A stretch of DNA of 64,000 nucleotides, taken from NCBI GenBank assembly GCA_910890315.1, contig CAJVGD010000014.1, positions 868,001 to 932,000 on the forward strand. Reading direction: 5' to 3'. This document shows positions 24,652 through 36,145 of the stretch, piece by piece; position 1 is the first letter of the stretch, and every line of letters begins with the position of its first letter. A program made the position numbers and the translations under genes. The notes under the pieces are model-generated. The model was not told the DNA's origin, made no database searches, and saw nothing but the letters and a program-made list of their open reading frames with translations. Origin of the DNA: Serendipita indica DSM 11827. Taxonomy: Eukaryota; Basidiomycota; Agaricomycetes; Sebacinales; Serendipitaceae.

Positions 24652-24997
24652 CAGAAGCCTTTATCCCTCCACCACCACCACCGCCACCTCCACCGCCGCC
24701 AATGCCGACAGCGGCACCTGTAAAGGTTTCGGTGCCAGAGCCTGTTGCCCCAGAGCCAGCTGCCGATGAAGGATCGGTCGCCGTTGCGATTTACGAGTTC
24801 GTGTTTTCCCTCTGTACAAGTGTACTGATTGCTTACATTTGTCTAGTTACGATGCTGCAGAGGAAAACGAGATTTCCTTCAAAGAGGGCGATAGAATCAC
24901 GAATATTACGGCTCCCTCTGATGATTGGTGGGAGGGTACAGCACCAGACGGTCGTAGTGGACTTTTCCCAGCAAATTATGTCGAATTGCAAGAGTAA
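22506..24997 (+). CDS. ABP1: Abp1/drebrin-like actin-binding protein with two SH3 domains
   Basis: Cortical actin-patch protein linking F-actin to endocytosis. The N-terminal ADF-H domain starts MSLGLADKEIAKQYQQIVSG, continues through YGFIRVKDPN and ends around SDLEMSVIMKKVNDASG. The middle is Ser/Pro/Ala-rich with a short charged helix (WSERQAMAKKQAEEEEARSK). Two SH3 domains follow: the first VAIVLYDYEAAEDGEMHLIE ... WWKGVAV ... GLFPANYVEV, the second VAVAIYEYDAAEENEISFKE ... WWEGTAPDGRSGLFPANYVE, stop at 24995-24997. Each SH3 is preceded by the same kind of linker, an EP-dipeptide run leading into AFIPPPPPP, so linker plus SH3 looks duplicated. Yeast Abp1 has a single SH3. The neighbours do not suggest a shared function. 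Confidence 0.92.
24598..24656 (+). repeat. GAGCCA hexanucleotide repeat encoding Glu-Pro
   Basis: About nine near-perfect copies of gagcca, in frame inside ABP1, encode an (EP)n run before the second poly-proline linker. A shorter, less regular version of the same unit precedes the first SH3 near 24045-24062 and 24160-24175. Confidence 0.85.
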
Positions 24998-25233
24998 TTG
25001 TGCGCATCAAATGCAAGGACTTTTCGTGTCAGGGCTAAGGCGTTTCCGTTAAATGCTCGTGCACATATGTAAGATGGGTACTAATTGATCAGACTGAGGG
25101 CATGAAGAGGAATTAGGAGTTACATGAGTGAGATTATCTATGTACAATGTGAACCGCAAGCATAAAGTCAGACATTGCAGGCAGATAAACAATCAGCAGG
25201 CGTTGCCAAGAGCGGAGTGTCTTTATAGAAAAA

Positions 25234-26898
25234 TCATGGTTCAGAAGGTCCTATATGGCGAAGGACACCGGTTCCAAGTCCAAATGGAGTAAGCACCGTA
25301 TCCAGCAGTGCCAACAGATACATTCTTTTGCTTCCGGTGGTTTCTCGTGACCTTACAGTCGCGGTACGGTTCGGAGCAAGTTGGGATGAGGTCATATTTG
25401 ACCGAGATTGGGCTGGTGGCGTTGGCTGATCTTGGAAACCATGTCGATTACGTGGTCTATATGGATAATTGTTTTGATTCTGGCCAGAACCGGTGGCAGG
25501 GGAGGAGAAGACTCCATGAGTCCCATGATAGCCATTGGGTTGAGCGGCATAGGAGTGTTCATAAGAAAGAATATCGTATCTAGCCGGCGGATAAGCTGCT
25601 GTTGTGTGGGGATTATGCTGGGGTCCCTCAGGGTGGGATACTTGATTCTGGTCCCACTGACGAGACAGGTTCGATCCACCTGGACAAATATTAGAAAGAT
25701 GAAAGATTCAAGCGCCCTTATACATACGCCTGAGGTGGTCTTCCTGCAACCACTTCTGTGCCACTGCCTTGTGCGCAGTATCGCGGAGATCCTCGATATA
25801 ATAAAGCACGGTGGTGTATGTTGCATCGTTTTTCCCGTTGAATTTGACCAAATTGATGTGATCCCCTGGTAGACCCACATTTCTTGCTCTATTATCCCCT
25901 TGAATAACCGCAGAGTAGCGAGGTACAATCTATATGGGTGTATTAGCGGATGATAAATAGAGTAGAAGGACCTTACGTGGATCCGTTTTCGCCCTATCAG
26001 TGTTTCATATTCCTCGTAAAAGTAAACGGTCTCGACTTGCAAGCTTACGGGGTTGTAATCGCTCTGAATTTCATCGAGATAGTTTGAGTTTAGTGCGAGA
26101 TGCCTGAGTACCTTGTTGGTGGTTTGTGTACATAGCGATAAAATTCTCGTCATAATCTTGAGGAGGGTAACACCGTCCGCGCCGCAATGCGGAGTTCCGA
26201 AAAAGAGTACGCCATGTGTGGATACAATAATGTCCCGGAGGTTATGTGGGTCATTACGATGGTCTTGTAAGTGGCAGATGATGAGCGCCTTCTGAGGTTC
26301 AGGCAAAACCCGGTGGGCAGTTCCATGACTCACCCGCTTCAGAACAATCCCACCAAGACTATGGGCAACAAAAATAAGAGGCCGCTGGAATTGGTAAGAG
26401 TAGACGCCGACGTAGCGAGGAGAAGGCTTACTCGAGGAGCAGCGTGTCGTATACGGACCAACGCTTTTGCAAAGGTTTCACTGTGGCGGTATATTGTTTG
26501 TGTCGACACGCATGTACTGTCGTGTGTGTTTGCGTCGTAGCCATAGACTAATATACGCGCGTTGGGAACATCCGACGGTAGTAAATCCCTTAGCCATAAT
26601 ATCTGGCTCTCGTCCTTTTCGTGAGTCCATGAGCGCTCCCTGTGGCCGTCCAAGCCATGAATCGCGACGATGCTATCGGGGTTGGGTAAATCAAGGCGCC
26701 CAATTGATTTTGGAAGATGTTGTACTCGACTAACGCGTCATCCGGGCAAGCTAACTCGAGAAAATCCAGAGATTCTCGCCTAAGCTCAAAGTTCTGGCAA
26801 ACAAAGGTGTGAGCCAATGTCTGCAATGAATTCCACAAAGAGCTTACTTCATTGGAAGGTGCAGACCAGCAAGGACACAGGCAGGAGAAACAACCCAT
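25234..26898 (-). CDS. SERAC1-like alpha/beta hydrolase with possible lipid anchor
   Basis: Lipase-like alpha/beta hydrolase of the SERAC1/DUF676 type. ATG 26898 gives MGCFSCLCPC, with Gly2 and four Cys in the first ten residues, as in N-myristoylated and palmitoylated proteins (inference). The fold follows as SIVAIHGLDGHRERSWTH, WLRDLLPSDVPNARILVYGY, then after an intron the nucleophile elbow IFVAHSLGGIVLKR (AHSLGG), and GVLFFGTPHCGAD. Downstream the family text is clear: PRYSAVIQGDNRARNVGLPG and HINLVKFNGKNDATY, with a splice near 25975. The tail (about 140 residues, Asn/Gln/Tyr-rich) is low complexity and ends at 25234. In fungi such hydrolases often sit in front of NLR-type modules; none is seen here. 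The substrate is unknown. Confidence 0.75.
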
Positions 26899-27188
26899 AT
26901 CAATAGAATATGGTGGTCAGGGGTCAAGGAGTAAGCTGCGCGCTTTGTTGGCTCTCCTCTGCCGGCAATTACGACTTGCGGCCACCATGCCAGTAATCAT
27001 TGACTAATCAAGGAGCACTTCAAATTGCCAAACCGACGTTGAGGATGAACAATGGCGGTAATGGATGGACATGGTCAGGACGAAGAAGCTCTGGCGGCCA
27101 TGGCCGATAACCCCCGATTCATCTGAGATTCTTGCCACGCCTGAATAAGGCATCTTGTCCCCTCCCAGCTTCCCATGGTCACAGAATT

Positions 27189-30100
27189 ATGAGCATCGAA
27201 CAGCAGAATGAGGCAATATACTTTCATGAGTGTGTCTATCTCAAGCTGATCCTTCATCTCTTACTCTTGCGTGCCAGGTTTACCTCTCTTTGTCTCAGAT
27301 TGGGCCGAGTGGCAAGCTCAAAAGGGAGCACATATCCGGTCCATATATTCGATCAATGGGTCTCAAGCATCAAGCGGACAGGGAGACTCTCCTCCGACAT
27401 CGGCTACACAGTGATACGGTTACTGTTCCCAGATCACGACGAGACTCGACGATATGGCATGCAGGAAGCGCGCCTTTGCAAACTCCTTGTCAACCTCCTC
27501 GATGAGAAAGGCATATGCGTGATAGATGTGGCCTCAATTGCTTCATGGGCAAGCGCCCATAGTTGGACTGGGCGAGCTGGAAGTCTTGGTGAGGAAATAA
27601 GGAGAGTATTAAGCGCTGCTTCAAAGGTCGGTCAATCTCCCTCACTCGTCGTTGGATGCTAATGAGTGGCAAGACACGGGTATACGGGGGTCGCGGACGG
27701 ACGATTGTCGAGGTCGATTCTCTGCTCGACGAACTGGCCTTACATTGCAAGTACAGTCAGCTGGGACCCCAAGAGGAGGGCCCGCGTTCACAGTCGGAGA
27801 TTCTCCGAGACCTCTATCAACTCGCGACTCCAGACGAGGCAGCCATTGTGACCCAACTCATTCTCCGTGACCTGCGCCCAATTGTGGAACCTTTAGGGAC
27901 CATTCATACGACAATTAACCTCTCTGCAAAGTCCCACGAAATAAGACGATTGTCCCTCGTACAGGCGTTGAAGGTCTTGGATCCTCGCTTGCTTGAGCTT
28001 CATCGTGTGCACTCGACACTCGGACAGGCGTTTGCTGCGTTAGAGAGCAATGGGTTGAATAGGTTTATTCCCACTGTTGGCGTGCCGGTGCAGGTCTGTG
28101 GATAGCCTTCCTTGGTCTGCTTTTCTGACGGCCCAAAGATTCCCAAATGCTATAAAGGCCGTTCGTGTGCAGATGCTCTCAATCAATTGCAGTCCGCTAC
28201 TCGTGTCTATTGTGAGACAAAATATGATGGAGAGAGGTACACCAAGTTGAAAGGCTGACCCGGTCGGTCTAACCTCTTTCCAGGATGCAAATTCATATAG
28301 ACCTATCTCTTCCAAGTGTGCAACAGATCATTATCTTTAGTAAAAGTGACCGCAATTCCACAATGGATCGTTATGCAACTCTTGGTCGGTTCCTACCTCT
28401 CTATGCATAGATCCTTCCTCAGTGTTTGACCACAGAAATCATACGAGCTAGCCTGAGCATATCTCAGCGGGGCTGCAAGCAACCTTATTTGCAGCAAAGG
28501 CTTTCAAGTGAAGCAGAGGGTCGCAGCTTCAACCAAACTCTCATCCTCGAAGCTGAGATGGTGGCGTTCTCAGAGCGTACAAGTTGCATCGACGGTGAGT
28601 CTACAATGCGAGTTCGTAGTAAGCCTGATGTGGAGCTAGAGTTTTGGCGAATACGTGACTTGATCGCCGAAACGGCAAAAAGCGTCAGACGAAAACCAAA
28701 GTCTCGAGTTCTAAACGCTCACAAGGTCGAGAATCATGGGAGTCCTGACGATGGCGATAAGACTGTAGGCGTCGCTGGTTCCATTTCACCTCTGTGTGGC
28801 CATTCTCTTGAATCAAACGGGACAGATGAAGGGAAACGACACTTTATGCTCATCTTCTTCGATGTGCTCTTTATGGATGGTCAAAGTCTTCTCCAAGACA
28901 CGTACGACACGAGACGGGAGACCCTTGAGGGGTTGATCACTGAGATTGAGGGATTTGTGGGTTGAACAAGTAGTGCCACGATAGCTGCGCTGACAGATTT
29001 TAGTCAAAAATTGCATCAAGAACGGCGATATCCATGCAAAAGGGGACCCGTGTCGCACGTTAGAATCCATCCTCAGTACCAGTGCCTCCAAATTCGAAGG
29101 TAAGCGCCAACAGTTTGTACGACCGATACTCTCATTCTTAGTACAGAAGGCCTCGTCTTGAAAGCCGATGTCTCCACGTACAACTCTCGTGTGCTGCCGT
29201 GGGTCAAGGTGAATATCTGGTTTGTCGGCTACAGAGTGCTCACGGCGTTTGGCAGCTCAAACGCGACTATATCGCGGGTCTTGGAGACTGCATTGACATG
29301 GCTGTCATCGGGGCTTCTTGGGAGAAGGAGCGTGCAAGGGAGCTTCGAGGTATGATAATGAGACTCGAGAAGATATTCAGTTGACATCCATAGTTGGAAC
29401 GGATACTTTTACTACATTCTACGTTGCGGCTTTGACCGATCAAGGAGTGAGAGTCGCTTATCCGCATAAGTATCAATTGATCACCAGCAGAAACCAGGGA
29501 AGCCACATCTCGAATGTCTGTTCACGGCGTCTTATGGCCTCTCCAAAGAGCAATTAGAGGCACTCAATTTTGAGATCAAGCTGAATACACCAGTTCCATA
29601 CAATGTACGCCATTTACTTGTTTTCAGACCTCGGAGACTCAATATTCAATAGCTACGTGACAAAGTCGCCTACACTTTCCAGCTTTGCCCGGGATTGAAC
29701 CCGCCCTCTGTAATCTTTCAAAAGCCGATGCTCTTTGAGCTCTTTGGTGCCGGATATGACAAGCCTAAAGGCAGCAAGGTATGCCTAATGTATTGTTACG
29801 GACTTAGCTTAATGTCTACAGTACTATGCCTTGCGATGGCCAAGAGCGACCAAGTATTTCTCAACCGAGGAGCGTCCATGGACTGAATGTACGTTGAATC
29901 TGAACAATATTGTCCTGCTTCTGACCTGCTATAGGTGAGACGCTCCAAAGTTATACCAAAAAGGCCTACGCTGCTGTTGGAAGGGATTCCAGCGACAAGA
30001 TTGCCAAAGCTCAGGTCGCGAAAATGTGGCAGGTCCCTCCTGAGGTTTCTCCGGAAGCGAGGGGAGTGAAGAAGCGAACGACCATTGAACAAGACATGCG

Positions 30101-30890
30101 CGGACGCCTCCGAGGAAAGAAACAGTTAGCGGCCAACGGGTCAATTCCAGGACCTCATCGTTCCAGCAGAGTTGCCTGTTCTCGTTCAGGAATACGAAGA
30201 AGCTTGCCGCATCTGGACCAACATCCGGATCCGCTCCAGCTCCTCGAACCAGGTGGTTATCCTTCTGATAGCAGCCAATCTCCGCGGAAACGACGAAAGG
30301 TTGCAGCAAGGAGCAATAGAAGTGACGAAGTGGGATATCTGGCTCCTTCCCAGCCTGATTCAGAGCCGGAAGCCCACCTTCAAGCCGCAGAGATGGAAGA
30401 CGCTGAAGAAGTCGATTGGTACTCCACAGTTGCGATGGATTCGCAAGCAACGTCAGTAGTGCCAACATCTTCGCCCAACCTTTCGCCTGCAGCTCCCTGG
30501 CCTTACCTTGAACTCATCCTCATCGACGCATTCATCTTCTTCGACTGGCCAATTTATCCTCGTCCTGTTCGACTCCCAGGCGAGCCTTCCAGAAAGCTAG
30601 GATTGGATCCCTCGAGAGTGGTCAGTACATTAGAAGCCCTCTTGGTAGCTATCAATGGAGCTACACGGTTAGCACAGATGAGGAAGCCCATCAAGCGAGG
30701 CATCATCTTCACAGAGAATACTTGTGCACCCGCATTGATATCCAGACTGGAAAGTTACCGTGAGCAGCTGGGTAACATTCGTGAATCTCCAGAAATTTTG
30801 GTAATCCCTATGCCTTATTTTGATATGTATCGATCCAGAGTCTCAGCCGGCCTGCTAATCGTAGATGTACTTTGGAGATCTCATCAATAG
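27189..30890 (+). CDS. Fungal ATP-dependent DNA ligase without obvious BRCT domains
   Basis: Nick-sealing ligase of a fungal family related to LIG4. N-terminal DNA-binding region: FTSLCLRLGRVAS after a 50-nt intron, HIFDQWV, IGYTVIRLLFPDHDETRRYG, and TIVEVDSLLDELALHCKYS. The adenylation domain has motif I CETKYDGERMQIHID (Lys nucleophile, split by an intron near 28232), FSKSDRNSTMDRY, motif III LILEAEMVAFSE, the IIIa-like HFMLIFFDVLFMDGQSLL, motif IV EGLVLKADVSTYNS and motif V-like KRDYIAGLGD. An OB-fold part and FELFGAGYDKPKGSK with YYALRWPRATKYF follow, matching this fungal group. The last 250 residues are Ser/Pro-rich and only partly resolved; I do not see the tandem BRCTs of true Lig4. 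The start at 27189 is tentative. Confidence 0.75.
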
Positions 30891-30977
30891 GATTCCTAGT
30901 TCTTGCATTATAATGAAGTAAATGACAATAATTTACGAGTATATCTTGATGAAGTCGTCAGGTGCAAGCGATCATTC

Positions 30978-31519
30978 TCAAAAATTTTTGACGTACCACG
31001 ATGGTTGCGGGATTTGAATATCGTTTATTCGCAGTCGAGTATACGTTTGCTTGTGCTTTATCGTCTTCTTGTATCCTTTGCGTCTTTTGAATTTGACAAT
31101 TTTCTCCAGCTTGCCTTTTGTATGCTCAACGACCGTGGCAGTGACTGAGACAACCTTTTCAGGAAGATAGGGGCTTCCTCTAACTGTAAATTCTCTTGAA
31201 CCGAGTTCTTCAATGGCATTGAGTTGCAACACATCGCCAACGCCAACGTCTTTTAGTCTTGGGACAGTGACGAGGTCCCGGGGAGTGAGAATAAGACGAC
31301 GACCGACGAGAGTGGCTACTACATAGTGTGATGGCTGCGAGCGGAGGAGTTGTTGGGCTTCTGCAAGGGATTTTGCAAGCGTTGGTGTGTAGGAAGTTAC
31401 TGCGGTCGCAAAAGACCGTGTTAGTGGTCTTGTATTTGACAAAGTGGCCCCTATTATGATTAGTTGGATATGTGAAATTGGTCCAGACGGCGCTTACTGA
31501 GGGCGAGGAGAGCTGCCAT
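30978..31519 (-). CDS. MRPL49: Mitochondrial large ribosomal subunit protein bL21m
   Basis: bL21-family protein of the mitochondrial large ribosomal subunit. Exon 1 (ATG 31519) encodes MAALLAL; the intron ends before GGGCCACTTTG, giving RATLSNTRPLTRSFATA, a plausible import presequence. The L21 core follows: HYVVATLVGRRLILTPRDLV, VGDVLQLNAIEELGSREFTV, then TATVVEHTKGKLEKIVKFKR and KGYKKTIKHKQTYTRLRI, the signature end of L21. It is divergent from ATP1, another mitochondrial gene, 545 bp away, and convergent with the DNA ligase (87 bp). Confidence 0.93.
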
Positions 31520-32064
31520 GGCGAGGTCGAATCCAAGTTGCGACTGGGTTTCTTCGGAGGATTCAGATAAGGTATACATGCAAGTATGATAACATTTATT
31601 CAGAGTGTCTATTGACTGGAGAGATGCGGAGAGACCAAATTCACGTGTGCCAATTGTCGAAATCCCCCCCAGGCTGTTGCCCGTCCTAAAGTCAGAGGGG
31701 GACCAAAATTGCATTCTTATCGAGTTAGAGACAATACTTGAATAGTGTATCCGAGATAAGGACCTTGCTAGGGATCACAGTGTTTCAAAGCACGTTTCTC
31801 CTTTGACCATCTGGTGAGGCGGTAGGGAAGCCATCAATCATCATGTGAGTAGTAATAATGTTATTCTGCTACGAATTCCGTTGTTACGATAACTCCAGTA
31901 GCCACCGCACCGCATCGTTGTTTACGACTCGGTGGTTGCATCTCATTACAGGATATATCTTTCTTACAAACCCGTTCTTTATTTTCTTTGTATTATCCGC
32001 GTGCGTGTCGAATGCCTGAACCCGCGTACAAACTTGAGCGACCAACCTTTTCTCAACCACGAGC
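31520..32064. promoter_or_regulatory. Divergent intergenic region between bL21m and ATP1
   Basis: This 545-bp region separates the start codons of two nuclear genes for mitochondrial proteins. It must hold both promoters and 5' leaders. It contains a run of seven Cs near 31665 and pyrimidine-rich stretches near 31960-32000 upstream of ATP1. No convincing open reading frame or known motif is visible. Confidence 0.5.
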
Positions 32065-34206
32065 ATGCATTCCGTAGTCTTGCGCAGAGCGACTGCGTTC
32101 GCTGCAAGACCTTCTCTGGTTTGTCCCCTATAAATGTTTTATCCAGCTATTTCGGCCGCTCATCAATTCTCCTGCGCGAACAGAACCTCGCCCGCTCCTA
32201 TGCTACGGCCAAGCCCGGTACGGAGCCTTTTCTCTAGTTTCAAATGGCTCTCAAGGCCTCATAATATCTTTCTAGCTGCATCGGAGGTCTCCTCCATTCT
32301 CGAGTCGAGGATTGCTGGCACCTCTCTCGGCGGTGACGTTCAAGAGACTGGTCGTGTCTTGAGTACGTTTTAAACGATACTCCAAGTCTTTTCGAGTTTG
32401 TTGACGCATTTTTCAGCCATCGGTGACGGTATTGCCCGTGTCTACGGTATGTTCAACGTTTCGACGTTAAGGTCGGGTAGCTGACGAACGGCCCGCCGGC
32501 ACCTCAAGGTCTTCGCAATGTACAAGGTATGCACACTTTTCTTATCATGAAAATTTACTGACATTTTTGTGCGTCTAGCTGGTGAGCCTTGCGGCCTAAA
32601 CGGTGCCGCCTCGGTCACTGACCCCAAATTTTAGAGGAGATGGTGGAATTCTCATCTGGCGTTCGCGGCATGTGCCTCAACTTGGAAGCTGACAATGTCG
32701 GTGTTTCCGTCTTCGGTAGCGATCGTCTCATCAAGGAAGGAGACACTGTCAAGCGAACTGGCCAAATCGTCGACGTTCCCGTCGGAACAGCTCTCCTTGG
32801 TCGTGTCGTCGATGCTCTCGGAAACCCAATCGATGGAAAAGGTCCAATCGAAGCTTCTGAGCGTCGCCGAGCCTCCGTCAAGGCTCCTGGTATCTTGCCC
32901 CGCCGTTCGGTCAACCAGCCCATGTTGACGGGTCTCAAGCCCATCGACGCCATGGTGCCCATTGGTCGTGGACAGCGTGAGCTGATCATTGGTGACCGTC
33001 AGACTGGCAAGACCGCCGTCGCCATTGACACCATCCTCAACCAAAGGAGGTGGAATGACGGCCAGGATGAGAGCAAGAAGCTGTACTGCGTTTACGTCGC
33101 CGTCGGACAAAAGCGTTCCACCGTCGCCCAGCTCGTCCAGACTCTCGAGGAGAACGATGCCATGAAGTACAGTATCATCGTCGCCGCCACCGCCTCGGAG
33201 GCCGCCCCTCTTCAGTACCTCGCTCCCTTCTCTGGTACTGCCATGGCCGAATACTTCCGTGATAACGGCAAGCACGCTTTGATCATCTTCGACGACTTGT
33301 CCAAGCAGGCCGTCGCATACCGTCAAATGTCGCTCCTTCTCCGTCGTCCTCCAGGTCGTGAGGCTTATCCTGGTGATGTCTTCTACCTCCACTCCCGTCT
33401 GTTGGAGCGTGCGGCCAAGATGAACGACAAGTTTGGTGGAGGATCGCTCACGGCTCTTCCCATCATTGAGACCCAGGGTGGTGATGTGTCTGCCTATATG
33501 TACGTTTGCCTGCACCTTGTCCTGACCTTACACTGACGACTTTCCAAGCCCAACCAACGTCATTTCCATCACCGATGGTCAGGTCTTCTTGGAGTCCGAA
33601 TTGTTCTTCCGTGGTGTCCGCCCAGCCATTAACGTCGGTCTCTCGGTCTCTCGTGTCGGTTCTGCTGCCCAGACGTAGGTCGACTTTATTCGTCGTGGAA
33701 CTAAGCTCACCATTTCATATAGCAAGATCATGAAGAAGTTTGCCGGTTCGCTCAAGCTGTACCTTGCTCAGTACCGTGAAGTCGCCGCTTTCGCCCAGTT
33801 CGGTTCCGATCTCGATGCCTCGACCCGTTTCTTGCTTTCGCGTGGTGCCCGTCTCACCGAGCTCTTGAGTACGTCTTGTTTTACAAGTAACTATTCTGCT
33901 CTGACGCTTGTACAGAGCAAGGCCAGTATGAGCCATTGCCGACTGAGATTCAGGTACCCATCATCTTCGCTGGTGTCAACGGTCTCGTATGTACTTTCTC
34001 TGCACTTTCTTCACGCGCTTATGATTTGCTAGCTCGACCCCATCCCAGTTGACAAGATCACCAAGTGGGAGCAGGAATTCCGCAACCACCTTACCAGCAC
34101 ACAAGGTGCCCTCCTCCAGAAGATCTCGGAGGGTGTCATCAACCCTGAACTCGAAGCAGAGATTAAGAAGGTTGTCACTGACCACGTCAGCGCCTTTGCT
34201 TCGTAG
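32065..34206 (+). CDS. ATP1: ATP synthase F1 subunit alpha, mitochondrial
   Basis: Non-catalytic nucleotide-binding subunit of mitochondrial F1-ATPase. ATG 32065 begins a presequence, [18 protein letters not shown], followed after introns by arginine-rich text and SYATAKP. The mature protein has [32 protein letters not shown], then a large exon with [20 protein letters not shown], Walker [15 protein letters not shown], and [17 protein letters not shown]. The C-terminal exons give [35 protein letters not shown] and EQGQYEPLP-like text, ending in [10 protein letters not shown] with the stop at 34204-34206. Five to eight short introns cluster in the 5' part. Codon use in the central exon is strongly biased to C-ending codons, as expected for a highly expressed gene. 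Convergent with the ArgJ gene. Confidence 0.97.
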
Positions 34207-34403
34207 AGGTGATTTTGGCAATGGTATTCGACGTCTCTGGCCCTCTGCGCGAGAGGTTGGGTGTTGTTTATCGAAAATTAAGCATGGCTTCGTGTCCCGC
34301 GCCTCTTTCGTGCTGATAGAAGTAGACGGAGGAGTTTCTCTCTCTCTTTTTATAAAATGCCTTTCGAAACCTAACATTGATTTCAAATAAGTGTGAGACA
34401 AAT

Positions 34404-35940
34404 CTAACTTCTATAATCGCCGTTGATGGTCACGTATTCCTATGAAGAGTTTAGCCATAAGACCCCTCTGGAGATGATCACGTACGTGGCTAAAGTCGCA
34501 TGTCCAGTATGAGGCTTGCTCGTTGCCCATGCCGAGGTCGACGCGGATCTCCAAGTCTTCGCGTTGAAGGATTACTTTTGCGCGGTCTTCATCGACTTTT
34601 TCTGGTTCTCCATTCTTCAGCAAGGGCAGAATCTCGCTGCCATCTGTTGGGATAAACGATACCGAGACGGTGTTTGGGGTGATAGGTGCAGAGAGATTGG
34701 TTGAGCCTGTGGCGGCAAGTACACGGCCCCAGCTTGACCACAACATCAGTGCTGCTCGTGTAAGATATCTCTACTCACTTGGCGTCTTCGCCGTAGAGTG
34801 CGGTCTTGACCAGCGCAGACGTCGAGATCTTGGATGCGACTTGATGCGCGTCTTCGTAGGTCAGTGCACCCTATTGGACTTTAGTCCGTGAATTTATGGA
34901 ATATCTTCACATACTCGGACGTTGACTGTCACAAACTTGGTGGCTCCTTCGCCATCCCGTACGACCAACTGGGCGAGCTCAGCCGCAAAGTCTGTGAGTT
35001 CGTCGCGGAACTTGGTATACTCGGGTGATGTCACATCATCAATCTCCTTCATTCCGGATGCACCATTGGCAAAGACGACGACGGTATCGTTTGTGCTCAT
35101 GTCTCCATCGACAGAGATGGAGTTGAACGAACGGTTGACGGCATATGTGAGGGCGTCTTGAAGTGCCTGTGGCGAGACTGCTGCGTCTGTGGCGATCATG
35201 CCGAGCAGGGTTGCATGCAGGCTTCCTGTCCCGGGAGCAGGCGTGGCAGGACCCATGTCCGGATGGATCATCCCGGCACCTTTATCGATACCAGCTATTC
35301 TTACATCTGTATCGCCAATCTTGAATGTCTTGGCCCGGAGTTTGGGAAAGGTATCAGTCGTCATGAAAGCGCGGGCAAGTGCTTCCCACTTTTCTGGTGT
35401 CGAATCGAGACTTTCGGGTGACGTCTCCTTGACGGCAGATATAATCTTGGAGATAGGGAGGTTTTGGCCAATCACGCCCGTCGACATGACCAGCGAGGAG
35501 TGACTTCCCTTGGGAGTTTCATTCGCGGGGACCAGCTTGGATAGCAGGTTATCGGTAGCAGATACCATGTCCCACGCATCCTTGAGCCCCTGCTTTCCGG
35601 TGACTGCATTGGCACAACCAGAGTTGACAATGAGCCCGTTGGCATGGCCAGAAGTCTGCTGAAGGACATCCTGGCAGACAATAACCGGGGCTGCTTGGAA
35701 AGCATTTCGTGTGAAGCAGGCCGCTGCAGAGGTTTTGGGTTCTTTGGAGAGGATAAGGCCAAGGTCAAGGACGCCCTCTTTCTTCTTGACGCCTGCATGC
35801 ACACCGGTGACAACAAAGCCACGAGGAAGGTTTTCGTGTGCTGGCGTAATCGCAAGGTGGGCTTTTGACGGGGTTGCCTTGGCCCACCTTGCCGGACTGG
35901 ACGAAAAGGTTCGAATGGTATTTCCAAATATCCGCTGCAT
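34404..35940 (-). CDS. ARG7: Ornithine acetyltransferase / glutamate N-acetyltransferase (ArgJ), mitochondrial
   Basis: Transfers acetyl from N-acetylornithine to glutamate in the acetylated cycle of arginine synthesis, in the mitochondrial matrix. The presequence starts [20 protein letters not shown] at 35940. Core motifs: [60 protein letters not shown] and the self-cleavage site [12 protein letters not shown], where Thr becomes the N-terminal nucleophile of the beta chain. Then [40 protein letters not shown] across an intron, and GRVLAATG. The last intron ends just before the final exon [11 protein letters not shown], stop at 34404. Complete, with all family landmarks. Confidence 0.95.
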
Positions 35941-36145
35941 GTTGAACAGCAGAAGAGATGATGGAACAGGCTATGAGGACACCGTTTTATAAGTCTGGCT
36001 CACCAGAACTACTATAAGAGCGTCGGCCGAGAATTGGGGAGAGTCAAAGGTTTGTGATAGGCGGTCACACACAACATGACTAGGATTCATGGAGCCACAG
36101 GAATACAAGAAAACGAGTAGCTGACATTCGGTGGGGTAAATCGTC

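Noticed and set aside
23000-25000. Poly-proline/EP repeat region as a possible separate gene
   Set aside because: The frame is continuous with the ADF-H and SH3 exons and is part of ABP1.
32652-33515. A 287-codon open frame on the minus strand inside ATP1
   Set aside because: It is the exact antisense of a highly conserved exon with strong codon bias, which suppresses stops on the other strand. The protein has no recognisable features.
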